Assembly (NCBI GenBank): GCA_020845895.1
Contig: JADLEX010000007.1
Span: 1 to 64,000, forward strand
DNA: 64,000 nucleotides
Direction: 5' to 3'
Origin: Deltaproteobacteria bacterium
Lineage (GTDB): Bacteria; Lernaellota; Lernaellaia; JACKCT01
The translations under genes and the position numbers were made by a program. This document shows, one piece after another, positions 25,801 to 34,110 of the stretch. The notes beneath the pieces are model-generated. The model did not search any database, was not told the origin of the DNA, and saw nothing but the letters and a program-made list of their open reading frames with translations. The stretch's first letter is position 1. Each line of letters begins with the position of its first letter.

Positions 25801-26153
25801 CGGGCGTCTTCATGCTGCTTTTCCTCGACCTGTCGTATGACGAGGCGAAGCGTCGCGGCGAATTGCGGAGCGAATCCGAACTCGACGAGGCGATCGTTCA
25901 CGGCGCGGTTAAGCGCGCCCGCCCGAAGATGATGACGGTAGCCTCCGCCTTTATGGGCCTACTGCCGATCATGTGGTCCACGGCGACCGGCACCGATGTG
26001 ATGAAACGCATCGCCGCGCCGATGATCGGCGGCCTCGCCACGTCATTCATCCTCGAACTCGTTGTGTATCCCGCCATCTACAAGGTGTGGAAGCAGCGGA
26101 CCGACATGAAACGGGCGGCGTTGCAATCGGGCTCTGTTTCCCCGGCGGCGTGA
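22839..26153 (+). CDS. cusA: Heavy-metal efflux RND pump (CusA-like)
   Basis: This 1104-residue HME-RND transporter has twelve membrane helices in the usual 1+5 and 1+5 arrangement and two large periplasmic loops. The methionines that bind Cu(I)/Ag(I) in CusA are present: Met587 (EFMPPLHEG), Met648/649 (DPAPFSMMET) and Met720 (RIDMLSTG). The proton-relay region reads VLVDGAIVEVENA. These favour a copper/silver pump over a CzcA-type zinc/cobalt pump. It begins with GTG and is the last efflux gene. Confidence 0.93.
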   Translation: MIKRIIEFSATNRALVLIGVGTLVALSIYTLKVIRLDALPDLSDTQVIIYSKWDRSPDIIEDQVTYPIVSALLGAPQVKAIRGFSDFGFSYVYVIFHDGTDIYWARSRVMEYLSKIQARLPDGVQTELGPDATGVGWVFQYALVDKSGTHSLDELRSYQDWHLRYALQSVPGVAEVASIGGYVRQYQITVDPNRLAAYGVMIDEVMMAVKASNNEVGGRLIEWAGAEYMVRGKGYAKSIADFEQIVVKANGGVPVLLRDVANVAIGPEMRRGISDLDGQGDAVGGIVVMRHGENALNVIERVKEKIASLGPALPPGVEIVTTYDRSDLIHRAIETLRDKLLEEMIIVSLVIMLFLWHVPSSIVPIITIPVSVILSFIPLYLMGITVNIMSLAGIAISIGVLVDGAIVEVENAYNRIYHWKTDRKRRMEAGEPVGDEDVEFHHVRLEALKEVGPSVFFSLLVIAVAFLPIFTLVDQEGRLFKPLAYSKNLAMALAALLAITLDPALRMLFARIRPFEFRPRALARVASATFVGRYHSEEQHPISRAIFRVYEPVCRAVLRHPYKTIGAAFGLVALSLPMYFRLGTEFMPPLHEGSILYMPTTLPGISVTQARELLDTQDRVLKSFPEVERVFGKAGRAETSTDPAPFSMMETTVILKPEHEWRAKPRWYSPWAPAWVQAVLRPIWRDRISWDELIDEMDRAMRIPGVTNAWTMPIKARIDMLSTGVRTPIGIKVFGDDLAEIERVGTRLEGILRDVPGTRSVFAERVAGGYFVDFEPRRDEMARLGVTIESLQTVIMTAIGGENVTTTIEGRERYPVNIRYPAELRDDVDQLGRVLVATPTMAQVPLAQLADIRLVQGPSMLRNENGFLAGYVYVDIEGRDIGGYVADAKRAVAAHLERTPGVSLQWSGQFENMLRVRERLRIVVPITLVLIFLLLYFNTRSAFKSAVVMLAVPFSAIGAIWLFYLLDYNVSIAAWVGMIALLGLDAETGVFMLLFLDLSYDEAKRRGELRSESELDEAIVHGAVKRARPKMMTVASAFMGLLPIMWSTATGTDVMKRIAAPMIGGLATSFILELVVYPAIYKVWKQRTDMKRAALQSGSVSPAA

Positions 26154-26215
26154 ACGGGCGCGCCCTTGCCCGAACTTCGCGTCGCATGGTAACGAGATCC
26201 GTCACGGGGGAGCCC

Positions 26216-27160
26216 ATGTCCGACTTCCGGACCATGCTGATCGTCAATCCCAACTCGGCCAACGGCGCGACGAAGCGCAACTGGACCCGGATCGAAACAG
26301 CCGTGCGTGCTCGCCTGCCGGTCTTCGATACCCGCATGACGGAACGCCCCGGCGACGCGACGACGCTCGCGCGTCGGGCCATCCACGATGGCTACGAGAT
26401 GATCGTCTCGGTCGGCGGCGACGGCACGAACAACGAGATCGTCAACGGGTTTATCGAGAACGACCGCGTCATCAATCCCGATGCCGTCTTCGCGACGATT
26501 CCGCAGGGCACCGGAGGCGACTTTCGGCGCACCATCGGTGTTCCCAAGGACTTTCGCGAAGCGGCGGCATTTCTTCCCGGCCGCGACGCGAAGCGCATTG
26601 ACGTGGGACGCATGACGCTCGTGAAGAAGAGCGGTGAGCCCGCAGTGCGTTACTTCATCAACATTGCGAGCTTCGGGGTCGGCGGGCTGATCGACGACAC
26701 GGTGAACCGCACGACGAAGGCTCTGGGCGGCTTCGCGAGTTTCCTCATGGGCTCGGTTCGCGCCATGGCGGCGTACAAGAACCAACGCGTGCGCATTCGC
26801 GTCGACGGTCGCGACATGGGCGAACGCACGATCTTTTCCGTTGCCGTCGCGAATGGCCGCTATTTTGGCGGCGGTATGATGGGCGCGCCGAGCGCCGAAA
26901 TCGACGACGGCCTGTTCGACGTGCTCTTCATGGGAGACCTGGGCGCGTACGACCGATACGTCCGGCTCATGTCGATCTACAGGGGCGAACACCTGAAGAT
27001 GACGAAGATCGAGACGCTTCGCGCCAAATGCGTCGAAGCCGAGGCCGACGAGCCCGTCTATCACGACGTGGACGGCGAGGGGCTCGGCACGTTGCCGTCT
27101 CGCTACGACATTCAGCCGTCCGCGATCCGACTCAAGCTGCGCGCCGGGAGCGGGGCATGA
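26216..27160 (+). CDS. Diacylglycerol/sphingosine-kinase-like lipid kinase (YegS/BmrU family)
   Basis: This 314-residue protein has an N-terminal kinase domain with LIVNPNSANG and the nucleotide loop VSVGGDGTNNEIVNG, then the beta-sandwich C-terminal domain with GRYFGGGMM and a late Asp/Glu-rich segment. It should phosphorylate a lipid hydroxyl at the membrane. The ATG at 26216 follows GGGGGAG. Its stop overlaps the amidase start as ATGA, although no functional link to polyamine synthesis is known to me. Confidence 0.85.
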   Translation: MSDFRTMLIVNPNSANGATKRNWTRIETAVRARLPVFDTRMTERPGDATTLARRAIHDGYEMIVSVGGDGTNNEIVNGFIENDRVINPDAVFATIPQGTGGDFRRTIGVPKDFREAAAFLPGRDAKRIDVGRMTLVKKSGEPAVRYFINIASFGVGGLIDDTVNRTTKALGGFASFLMGSVRAMAAYKNQRVRIRVDGRDMGERTIFSVAVANGRYFGGGMMGAPSAEIDDGLFDVLFMGDLGAYDRYVRLMSIYRGEHLKMTKIETLRAKCVEAEADEPVYHDVDGEGLGTLPSRYDIQPSAIRLKLRAGSGA

Positions 27161-28017
27161 CGATCGCGCGCGTCGGGCTCGTGCAGATGGAGTGCAGCGA
27201 AACGGTTGAAATCAACCGCGACCGCGCCGAGACGGGCATCCGCGAGTGCGTTGCGCGCGGTGCGAACGTCGTGTGCCTTCAGGAACTGTTCACCACGCCC
27301 TATTTCTGTCGCGAGCTTCGCGAGCGGTACTTCGACTGGGCCGAACCGCTGGACGGACCGACGACGGCGCGATTTATCGATCTCGCGCGCGAACTTGGTG
27401 TGGTGCTGGTGCTCCCATTTTTTGAGAAGCGCGCCGCGGGGCTCTATCACAACAGCGCGGTCGTGATCGACGCCGACGGCGCGGTGCGCGGCGCGTATCG
27501 CAAGATGCACATTCCGCACGATCCAGGATTCGAGGAGAAATACTATTTCTCGCCGGGCGATCTGGGCTTTCGCGTGTTCGACACAGCGGCGGGTCGAGTT
27601 GCCGTGCTGATCTGTTGGGACCAGTGGTTCCCCGAGGGTGCGCGCCTCGCCGCGCTCGCGGGCGCGCATCTCGTGTTCTACCCGACGGCGATCGGATGGA
27701 AGCCCGCGAAGCCCGACGAATACGCGGCGTACCTGGATGCATGGATGACCGGCATGCGCGCGCACGCGATCCACAACGGCCTCTTCGTCGTCGCCGTCAA
27801 TCGCGTCGGCATCGAGCACGAGGTGCGTTTCTGGGGCCATTCGTTCGTGGCTGATCCGCTCGGCCGCGTGATCGGCGTTGCGGGCGAGGGCGCCGAAAAC
27901 TCCGTGGTCGATTGCGACCTCGACCTCATCGAAACCACGCGGCGCGGATGGCCATTTTTGCGCGACCGGCGCATCGACGCCTACACCGATCTGACGAGAC
28001 GATTCATCGATGACTGA
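27157..28017 (+). CDS. aguB: N-carbamoylputrescine amidase
   Basis: This 286-residue nitrilase-superfamily enzyme carries the catalytic triad: Glu in LQELFTTPYFC, Lys in YRKMHIPHDPGFEEKYYF, and Cys in VLICWDQWFPEGAR. These segments are diagnostic for AguB, which turns N-carbamoylputrescine into putrescine, ammonia and CO2. The neighbouring agmatine deiminase supplies its substrate; the two genes overlap by 8 bases. Cytoplasmic. Confidence 0.93.
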   Translation: MTIARVGLVQMECSETVEINRDRAETGIRECVARGANVVCLQELFTTPYFCRELRERYFDWAEPLDGPTTARFIDLARELGVVLVLPFFEKRAAGLYHNSAVVIDADGAVRGAYRKMHIPHDPGFEEKYYFSPGDLGFRVFDTAAGRVAVLICWDQWFPEGARLAALAGAHLVFYPTAIGWKPAKPDEYAAYLDAWMTGMRAHAIHNGLFVVAVNRVGIEHEVRFWGHSFVADPLGRVIGVAGEGAENSVVDCDLDLIETTRRGWPFLRDRRIDAYTDLTRRFIDD

Positions 28018-29161
28018 CAAGACGAATCTTCGCACACCAAGCGAAATCGGATTCCGCATGCCCGGGGAATGGGAGACGCACGAGGCCACCTGGCTGACGT
28101 GGCCGCACGACCCGGGCACGTGGCCGGGCAAGGTCGAGATCGCGCGGCAGGTGATGGCGCGGTGGGTCCGTGAGATCACGCGCGTTCGCCCCGGCGCGAA
28201 ACGCCGCCAAGAGATCGTGAACGTGATCGCCCGCGACGACGCCATGCGCGGCGAGATCGAGACGACACTCGCCGATTGGGACATCGACGCGGCGGCGGTG
28301 AAGATTCACGCGATCCCCAACAACGATGTGTGGATTCGCGACTACGGCCCGATCTTCATCACGCGCGACGGCGACCCCGGCGACGGCCTCGGGTGTCTCG
28401 CGGTCGTCGATTGGGATTTCGATGCGTGGGGCGGCAAGGGCGAGAAGTACTACGGCGAATCGCTCGGCCTCGACAATCAGGTTTCCGCGAAGATCGCCGA
28501 TCTCGTCGGCGTACCGCGCTTCGTGCCGGGCGAGGTGCTCGAAGGCGGCGGCATCGAGGTGGACGGCGAGGGCTCGCTCATGGCGGCGACGCAGTGTCTG
28601 CTCGCCATGCGCGAGCGCACTGGCGGTTCGCTCGACGAACGACGAACGCACTTGGAGCGCGCGCTGAGCGAGTTTCTCGGGGTGCGTCATTTCGTGTGGG
28701 TGGACAACGTGGACTTCGAGGGCGACGACACCGACGGGCACATCGACAACCTCGCTCGCTTCGTCGCGCCGGGCCGGATTCTCACGGTGACGTGCGACGA
28801 TCCGAAGGACCCGCTGCACGATCCGCTCCGGCGGCATCTCGACGCGCTGCGCGCGAAGACGGACATCACGGGACGCCCCTTCGACATCGTCACCGTGCCG
28901 CTGCCCGCCGCGTTTCGCTACCGGTGCCTGCGCGACGGGGCGCGCGAGCGTTGGCGCTACCCCACGAGCTACGCGAATTTCTACATTGCCAACAACGTCG
29001 TACTCGTCCCGACCTATGCCGACGAAAACGACCGCCGGGCGCTCGACGCGATTGCCGCGTGTTTTCCCGACCGCGCCGTCGTCGGCATCGACTGCTGCGA
29101 TTACATCCTGGGGCAGGGCGCCATCCACTGCTCCACGCAGCAGCAGCCCGAAAGCTTCTGA
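28010..29161 (+). CDS. aguA: Agmatine deiminase
   Basis: This 383-residue member of the peptidyl-arginine-deiminase-like family has MPGEWETHEATWLTWP at the N-terminus, the active-site segments NDVWIRDYGPIF and EGGGIEVDGEG, an HIDN motif (DGHIDNLARF), and the catalytic Cys in GAIHCSTQQQP at the C-terminus. It converts agmatine to N-carbamoylputrescine. Together with AguB it makes the arginine-derived putrescine route. Agmatine source (arginine decarboxylase) is not in view. Confidence 0.93.
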   Translation: MTDKTNLRTPSEIGFRMPGEWETHEATWLTWPHDPGTWPGKVEIARQVMARWVREITRVRPGAKRRQEIVNVIARDDAMRGEIETTLADWDIDAAAVKIHAIPNNDVWIRDYGPIFITRDGDPGDGLGCLAVVDWDFDAWGGKGEKYYGESLGLDNQVSAKIADLVGVPRFVPGEVLEGGGIEVDGEGSLMAATQCLLAMRERTGGSLDERRTHLERALSEFLGVRHFVWVDNVDFEGDDTDGHIDNLARFVAPGRILTVTCDDPKDPLHDPLRRHLDALRAKTDITGRPFDIVTVPLPAAFRYRCLRDGARERWRYPTSYANFYIANNVVLVPTYADENDRRALDAIAACFPDRAVVGIDCCDYILGQGAIHCSTQQQPESF

Positions 29162-29174
29162 AGCACAAGAGAAA

Positions 29175-29196
29175 AGGACGGGCGAACCCCCGTCCT
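29175..29196. terminator. Hairpin terminator between convergent operons
   Basis: AGGACGGG (29175-29182) pairs perfectly with CCCGTCCT (29189-29196) across a 6-base loop. On the minus strand the stem is followed by TTTTC, as expected for rho-independent termination after the aldolase gene. It may also end aguA transcription. Confidence 0.7.
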
Positions 29197-29221
29197 CCTC
29201 TCGAAATGTTCATGGAATTGT

Positions 29222-30136
29222 TTACGCCGCGTAGATGTCCTGAATCTTTCGCAGCAGCGCGACGGCTTCGTCCATCGGGCGCTGGAACGCGTTGCGGCCC
29301 ATGATCGAGCCGAACCCGCCGCCGTCCTTGATGCCCTGGATTTCCTGCAGAATCGCCGCCTCGTCCTTGGCCTCACCACCGGAGAAGATGACCACGCGCC
29401 GCCCGTTGAACGCCGACTGCACGACGTGGCGGACGCGCTCGGCGAGCGTGCCGACGGGGATCTGGTACTTCTCGTAAACCTTGCGTGCCGCTTCCTGCTC
29501 GATGTGCGCCGTCGGCGGCTTCACCTTGATGACGTGCGCGCCGAGCTGCGCCGCGATTTGGGCCGCGTAAGCGATGACGTCGATTGCCGTCTCGCCCTGC
29601 TTCGACAGATTGCCGCCGCGCGGATAGCTCCACACGACCGTGAGCAGACCGACCGAGCGCGCTTCCTCGGTGAGTTCGCGCAGTTCCTCGAACATCGGAT
29701 TCCGCTCGCCGGAGCCGGGGTAGATCGTGTATCCGATCGCCGCGCAACCGAGGCGAAGCGCCTCGCCGACCGAACCCGTGACCGCGGAGCAGGGCTCGCC
29801 GCCGGTGGCGAGCGAGTCGGAATTGTTGAGCTTGAGAATCAGCGGAATCTGGCCCGCGAACTCCGCGGCGCCCGCCTGCAGGAAGCCCAGCGGCGCGGCG
29901 TAGGCGTTGCAGCCGGCCTTGAGCGCGAGCTTGAAGTGATACTCGGGATCGTAGCCCTCGGGATTGGGCGCGAAGCTGCGGTGCGGGCCGTGCTCGAACC
30001 CCTGATCGACGGGCAGAATCAGCAGTTTGCCGGTACCGCCGAGGCGGCCGTGCTCGAGCAGGCGATAGAGGTTGGCCAGGCAGCCGGGGCTTTCGCTGGC
30101 GTAATAACTCAGGATGCGTTTGGTATGACGGGACAT
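29222..30136 (-). CDS. Class I fructose-bisphosphate aldolase (DhnA/FbaB type)
   Basis: This 304-residue (beta/alpha)8 Schiff-base aldolase has LLILPVDQGFEHGPHRSFAPNP near the N-terminus, the conserved WSYPRGG, the likely Schiff-base Lys in HVIKVKPPT, and the phosphate-binding VIFSGGEAKDE and GGGFGSIMGRNAFQRP. It interconverts fructose 1,6-bisphosphate with triose phosphates. It is the last gene of the acyl-CoA cluster (12 bases after the hydratase), which may tie acetate assimilation to gluconeogenesis. The start has GGAGG upstream. Confidence 0.9.
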   Translation of the reverse strand: MSRHTKRILSYYASESPGCLANLYRLLEHGRLGGTGKLLILPVDQGFEHGPHRSFAPNPEGYDPEYHFKLALKAGCNAYAAPLGFLQAGAAEFAGQIPLILKLNNSDSLATGGEPCSAVTGSVGEALRLGCAAIGYTIYPGSGERNPMFEELRELTEEARSVGLLTVVWSYPRGGNLSKQGETAIDVIAYAAQIAAQLGAHVIKVKPPTAHIEQEAARKVYEKYQIPVGTLAERVRHVVQSAFNGRRVVIFSGGEAKDEAAILQEIQGIKDGGGFGSIMGRNAFQRPMDEAVALLRKIQDIYAA

Positions 30137-30148
30137 CGCTGACCTCCG

Positions 30149-31234
30149 TTACGAGTTGCGTTTTCGGATGAGGACCGTGCGGTCGATTTCGACGACTTTC
30201 TCCTTGACCTTGCCGTCCTTCTTGTCGCGCTCCGGCGTGAACAGATCCGCGCCCGCGTCGAGCAGTTCGGCGGGATCGACATTTTTCACGCCCACGAGCC
30301 GGAATGTGATCTTGCCGTAGCGTGCGTTGAAATTGTCTTTCGCGAGCACCTTCTGCGCGGCGCGGATCGTGTCGCCCGCGAGCACCGGCGCAGGGTGGGC
30401 GCCGTTGTCGAAGCCGAGATTCCACACGACCTGCCCGCCGGTGTCGCGCGCGGCCAGCGCGTGCGTGAAGCCGAGAACCAGCCCGCCGTACACCACGCGG
30501 TCCTTGGCGAAACTGCGCGTCTCGCAGTATTTGGCGTCGAAGTGCAGCGGGTGCGTGTTGCGGAAAATCGTTGTGAGCTGCATGTGCTCGCTCACGCCCA
30601 CCGTGCGGCCGATGTCGTGCACGATCACGTCGCCGACGGCGAAATCCTCGTAGTAGCCGCCGAAATACGCGGCGTTCGCGTTCGCGCCGAACTTCGCATC
30701 GTCCAGCAGGACGGGGTATCGCGTCACCGGTTGCGGGATTTCAAAGTCCTTTACCGGCGCGAGCGGCGAGCCCTCGACCTTTCCGTTCGGGATCAGCGCC
30801 ATGCGCTCGAACACGCACACCGGCACGTTGTCCTGATTCCAAAGCGTGGTGCGCACGTGGACGGTGCCGCGGTCGCCGCTGCCGGCGAGCTTGGTGCCCA
30901 GCACCTCGGTCGCCGCGGTGATCGTGTCGCCCACATATGCGGGATTCGGGTAACGCACGTCGATATACGCGAGATGCGCGATGGCCTGTTCCGAGACGTC
31001 GAGCACCGAGAACGACAGGCCGAAGTTGAGCAGCACGAGCGGATGCACAACGCGTCCCGTGAAGCCGAGCGACTGCGCGAACGGGTCGCTCGTGCACACG
31101 GGCATCGCTTCCATGAAGCTGGCCGCGCAAAACGCGATCACGCCGCCGTCGAGCGTCACATCCCACGGATGGCGGAAGATGTCGCCCGGGACGAAGTCCT
31201 CGAGCCTGCGACCATAAACGTGCCGAATCGCCAT
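30149..31234 (-). CDS. mch: MaoC-type dehydratase, probable mesaconyl-CoA hydratase
   Basis: This 361-residue protein has two tandem hot-dog (MaoC-like) halves, the size and layout of mesaconyl-C1-CoA hydratase (beta-methylmalyl-CoA dehydratase). The N-terminal half has GRRLEDFVPGDIFRHPWDVT and HPLVLLNFGLS; the C-terminal half has YYEDFAVGDVIVHDIGRT and FRNTHPLHFDAKYC. Context with the lyase, dehydrogenase and mutase supports the assignment. It should hydrate mesaconyl-C1-CoA to beta-methylmalyl-CoA. The ATG follows AAGGAGAGG. Confidence 0.8.
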   Translation of the reverse strand: MAIRHVYGRRLEDFVPGDIFRHPWDVTLDGGVIAFCAASFMEAMPVCTSDPFAQSLGFTGRVVHPLVLLNFGLSFSVLDVSEQAIAHLAYIDVRYPNPAYVGDTITAATEVLGTKLAGSGDRGTVHVRTTLWNQDNVPVCVFERMALIPNGKVEGSPLAPVKDFEIPQPVTRYPVLLDDAKFGANANAAYFGGYYEDFAVGDVIVHDIGRTVGVSEHMQLTTIFRNTHPLHFDAKYCETRSFAKDRVVYGGLVLGFTHALAARDTGGQVVWNLGFDNGAHPAPVLAGDTIRAAQKVLAKDNFNARYGKITFRLVGVKNVDPAELLDAGADLFTPERDKKDGKVKEKVVEIDRTVLIRKRNS

Positions 31235-31273
31235 GACCTCTCCTTTTCGTCGCGGCGCGCGCCGCGTTTCGTT

Positions 31274-32944
31274 TCAGTCTTCCAGCAGCCGCCGCGCGAT
31301 GACGTGCGCCTGAATCTCGTTCGCGCCTTCGAAGATCGAGAGCACGCGCGAATCGCAGAAGATGCGGCTGATGGGATATTCCTCGGCGTAGCCGTTGCCG
31401 CCGTGGATTTGCAGACCCGCGTCGGAAACGAAAAACGCCACCTTGGTCGCGAGCAGCTTCGCCATGCCCGCTTCGAGATCGCAGCGCTTGCCGCTTTCCT
31501 TCATGCGCGCGGCAAAATACGTGAGCTGGCGGGCGACCTGCGTGTCGACCACCATCCGTGCGATTTTTTGATGAACGCGGGGGAAGTCGAAAATCTGCCG
31601 ACCGAACTGTTTGCGCTCGGTGGCGTAACGGTACGCGAGTTCCATCGCCGCCCGCGCGAGGCCGATGCCGCGCGCCGCGGTCTGGATCCGCGCCGATTCG
31701 AACGTCGCCATGAGCTGCTTGAAACCGTTGCCTTCCTGCCCGCCGAGCAGAGCGTCGGCCGCGACGGGGTGGTCGTCGAAGCTGATCTCGTACTCTTTCA
31801 TCCCGCGATAACCGATGACCGGAATCTCGCTTCCCTCGATGGTTTTGTCGGGAAACGGATTGTCCTCGGTGCCCCGCGTTTTGGTCGCGAGGAACATCGA
31901 CAGACCCTTGTATCCCGGCGCGTCCGACGTGCGCGCAAGCACGGTCATCAGATCGGCGCGCGAGCCGTGCGTGATCCACGTCTTCTGGCCGGAGAGCCGC
32001 CACGAGCCGTCGGCCTGCTTCGTCGCGCGCGTTTTGACGCTCGCGAGATCGGACCCGACGTTGGGTTCGGTAAACACGGCGGTGGACATCACCTCGCCGG
32101 CCGCGAGGCGGGGCAGCCACTCGGCTTTTTGCTCCTCGGTGCCGCCGGTGATGATGAGCTCGCCCGCGATCTCGGCACGCGTGCCCAGCGACCCGACGCC
32201 GATATAGCCGCGCGAGAGTTCCTCGGTCACGATCACCATGCCCATCTTACCCAGTTCGGTGCCGCCGTACTGCTCGGGGATGGTGATGCCGAAAACGCCC
32301 TGTTCCGCGAGTTGCGAAACGATTTCGAGCGGGATCAGTTCGTCTTTGCGGTGCACGTGTTCGGCGATCGGCGCGACGACCTGATCGGAAAACTTCTGGA
32401 ACTGCGCCTGCACGTCGCGAAGGATCTCGTCGTCGATCCCGAAGTCGCCGAATGACCCGCGCGATTCCACCAGCTCGGCGATCGCCGACAGGATCGCCGT
32501 GCCGCCCGCGATCTCGATCAGTTTCACGCACTCCGGCGTGCGCAGAACCTCGCGCACGACCGCGTCGTCGATGCCGATCTCGGTCGCGGCGATCTGCTCC
32601 AGGCCGGAGATGTCCGAGCCGTACGTCCATCGACGCAGCGCCCCGGCCACGTATGCCGAGGCGATGAGAAGTTCCAGATCGCTCGGCTTTCCGGCGGCCC
32701 GGGTGCGTTTGGCGTATTCGACGATTTCGCGCGCGCCATACAGCTCGCATGCAAAGTACGCGAGGCCGTGCGCCGGTTGCTGATAGGCGTTCAGCAACTC
32801 GCCGTCGAGCGTTCCCTTCGCGCCCGTGACTCGCGGTTTGAGGTAGGCGCGCGCGCGATCGAACGCGGTCTGAAGCGCGGCCACGCCGGCTTCGAGGAGC
32901 GCAATATCTGGCGGCGACCAGGTGATGTCGGGTTTGCAGATCAC
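31274..32944 (-). CDS. mcd: Acyl-CoA dehydrogenase, probable methylsuccinyl-CoA dehydrogenase
   Basis: This 556-residue flavoenzyme carries an extra helical N-terminal domain of about 160 residues before the standard acyl-CoA dehydrogenase fold, which is the hallmark of methylsuccinyl-CoA dehydrogenase. The core shows IPEQYGGTELGKMGM, TAVFTEPNVGSDLASV, QKTWITHGSRADL, YRYATERKQFGRQIFDFPRV and the C-terminal LQIHGGNGYAEEYPISRIFCDSRVLSIFEGANEIQ with a candidate catalytic Glu. It would oxidise (2S)-methylsuccinyl-CoA to mesaconyl-C1-CoA. It starts at GTG with AAGGAG upstream, 10 bases after the lyase gene. Confidence 0.82.
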   Translation of the reverse strand: MICKPDITWSPPDIALLEAGVAALQTAFDRARAYLKPRVTGAKGTLDGELLNAYQQPAHGLAYFACELYGAREIVEYAKRTRAAGKPSDLELLIASAYVAGALRRWTYGSDISGLEQIAATEIGIDDAVVREVLRTPECVKLIEIAGGTAILSAIAELVESRGSFGDFGIDDEILRDVQAQFQKFSDQVVAPIAEHVHRKDELIPLEIVSQLAEQGVFGITIPEQYGGTELGKMGMVIVTEELSRGYIGVGSLGTRAEIAGELIITGGTEEQKAEWLPRLAAGEVMSTAVFTEPNVGSDLASVKTRATKQADGSWRLSGQKTWITHGSRADLMTVLARTSDAPGYKGLSMFLATKTRGTEDNPFPDKTIEGSEIPVIGYRGMKEYEISFDDHPVAADALLGGQEGNGFKQLMATFESARIQTAARGIGLARAAMELAYRYATERKQFGRQIFDFPRVHQKIARMVVDTQVARQLTYFAARMKESGKRCDLEAGMAKLLATKVAFFVSDAGLQIHGGNGYAEEYPISRIFCDSRVLSIFEGANEIQAHVIARRLLED

Positions 32945-32954
32945 GCGGTGCTCC

Positions 32955-34028
32955 TTATTCCACGACGACGCCGAGTTCGTCGATGATCGCCCGCTCGACC
33001 TGACCGCGCAGATAGGCCTGCTTGATCAGGGCGAGGTTGATGCGGTTCGTCGCGCGGTCGGCCATCTTGCCGTCGATCATGACCGCGCCCTTGCCTTCCT
33101 TTTCGGCTTGGTGGAACAAGCGAATTTCGCGGATCGCGCCGTCGAGCGTTTCCTGCGCGATGGCGAAGGTTTGAATCGCAATTTCCGTCTGGGCGGGGAT
33201 GCCCGTCCACTTGCCGGAGAATCCGTACAGGTACGCGAGTTCGGCGTCGCGGCGACATTCGTCGAGTGCGGCCTGCTTCTGCTCCTCGGTCTTTTCCTTC
33301 GTGGGGTAGTTGAGCGTCATCTCGGCGATGGCGGGAATGCCCACGCTCGCCGCGGCCTTGACGATGCGGCAACGCACGTCGTTCACGATCGGATGATCGG
33401 CGCGGTACAGGTGCGGCAGGAAACCGAGGCTGCCCCAGTAATCGAACGCGCCGAAAATCAGCGCGCGCAGGCGGCGGCTGGCCTTGGCGATCTCGAAGAC
33501 CGCGCGCTCGGCGTTGACCGACTCGATCAGCACCTGAAAGGTCAGCTTGCCGTGTGGCAGGTTGCCCGCGTACTCGAGTTCGGTCAGCACCTTGTCGATC
33601 GACTCGACCTCTTCGGGGCTTTCGATTTTCGGGAAAATGAGACCGTCGATATCCGCCCCGGCGTGCGAAACCACGGCGGCGATGTCCTCGAAGTCGGGGT
33701 CGAGTTCCAGTCCGCGCGGACGGAAATATTTGATCTTGCCGGCCCAGTCGAGTTCTTTGTACGCGCGGATGATGTTGGCGCGGCCCTGGACGAGGAGTTC
33801 CGTGTTGCCGCGCGGGATCGAATCCTCGAGATCCAGCATGACGAGATTGGCTTTGCCCTTGGCCGCGCCCTCGATGTATTTCCAGTTCGTGGCCGGGCAG
33901 GTCAGGTGCGCGTACTGCACGCGGTATTTCGGATCCATGGGGATGTGGAAATCTTCATAGGACTTCAGGAGTCTGCGGTTTCGCTCGCCGGCTTCCTTGG
34001 TGATGTCGGGGTTGAATCGAAATTCCAT
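32955..34028 (-). CDS. mcl1: HpcH/HpaI-family CoA lyase, probable L-malyl/beta-methylmalyl-CoA lyase
   Basis: This 357-residue TIM-barrel lyase has LVMLDLEDSIPRGN, KYFRPRGLELD, GLIFPKIESPEEVESIDKVL, FQVLIESVNAERAVFEI and ALIFGAFDYWGSLGF; Glu and Asp in these segments bind Mg2+. It would cleave beta-methylmalyl-CoA to glyoxylate and propionyl-CoA, and perhaps malyl-CoA to acetyl-CoA and glyoxylate. The ATG at 34028 with AAGGAG six to seven bases upstream is preferred to the one at 34043. It lies between the mutase and dehydrogenase genes. Confidence 0.82.
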   Translation of the reverse strand: MEFRFNPDITKEAGERNRRLLKSYEDFHIPMDPKYRVQYAHLTCPATNWKYIEGAAKGKANLVMLDLEDSIPRGNTELLVQGRANIIRAYKELDWAGKIKYFRPRGLELDPDFEDIAAVVSHAGADIDGLIFPKIESPEEVESIDKVLTELEYAGNLPHGKLTFQVLIESVNAERAVFEIAKASRRLRALIFGAFDYWGSLGFLPHLYRADHPIVNDVRCRIVKAAASVGIPAIAEMTLNYPTKEKTEEQKQAALDECRRDAELAYLYGFSGKWTGIPAQTEIAIQTFAIAQETLDGAIREIRLFHQAEKEGKGAVMIDGKMADRATNRINLALIKQAYLRGQVERAIIDELGVVVE

Positions 34029-34110
34029 GTCCGTCTCCTTCAATCGACGTTGTTGCTCTCGTCAGGTTCGCGTTTCGTCGCCCGCGTTTTCGGGCGTTTG
34101 TTCCAGTTCC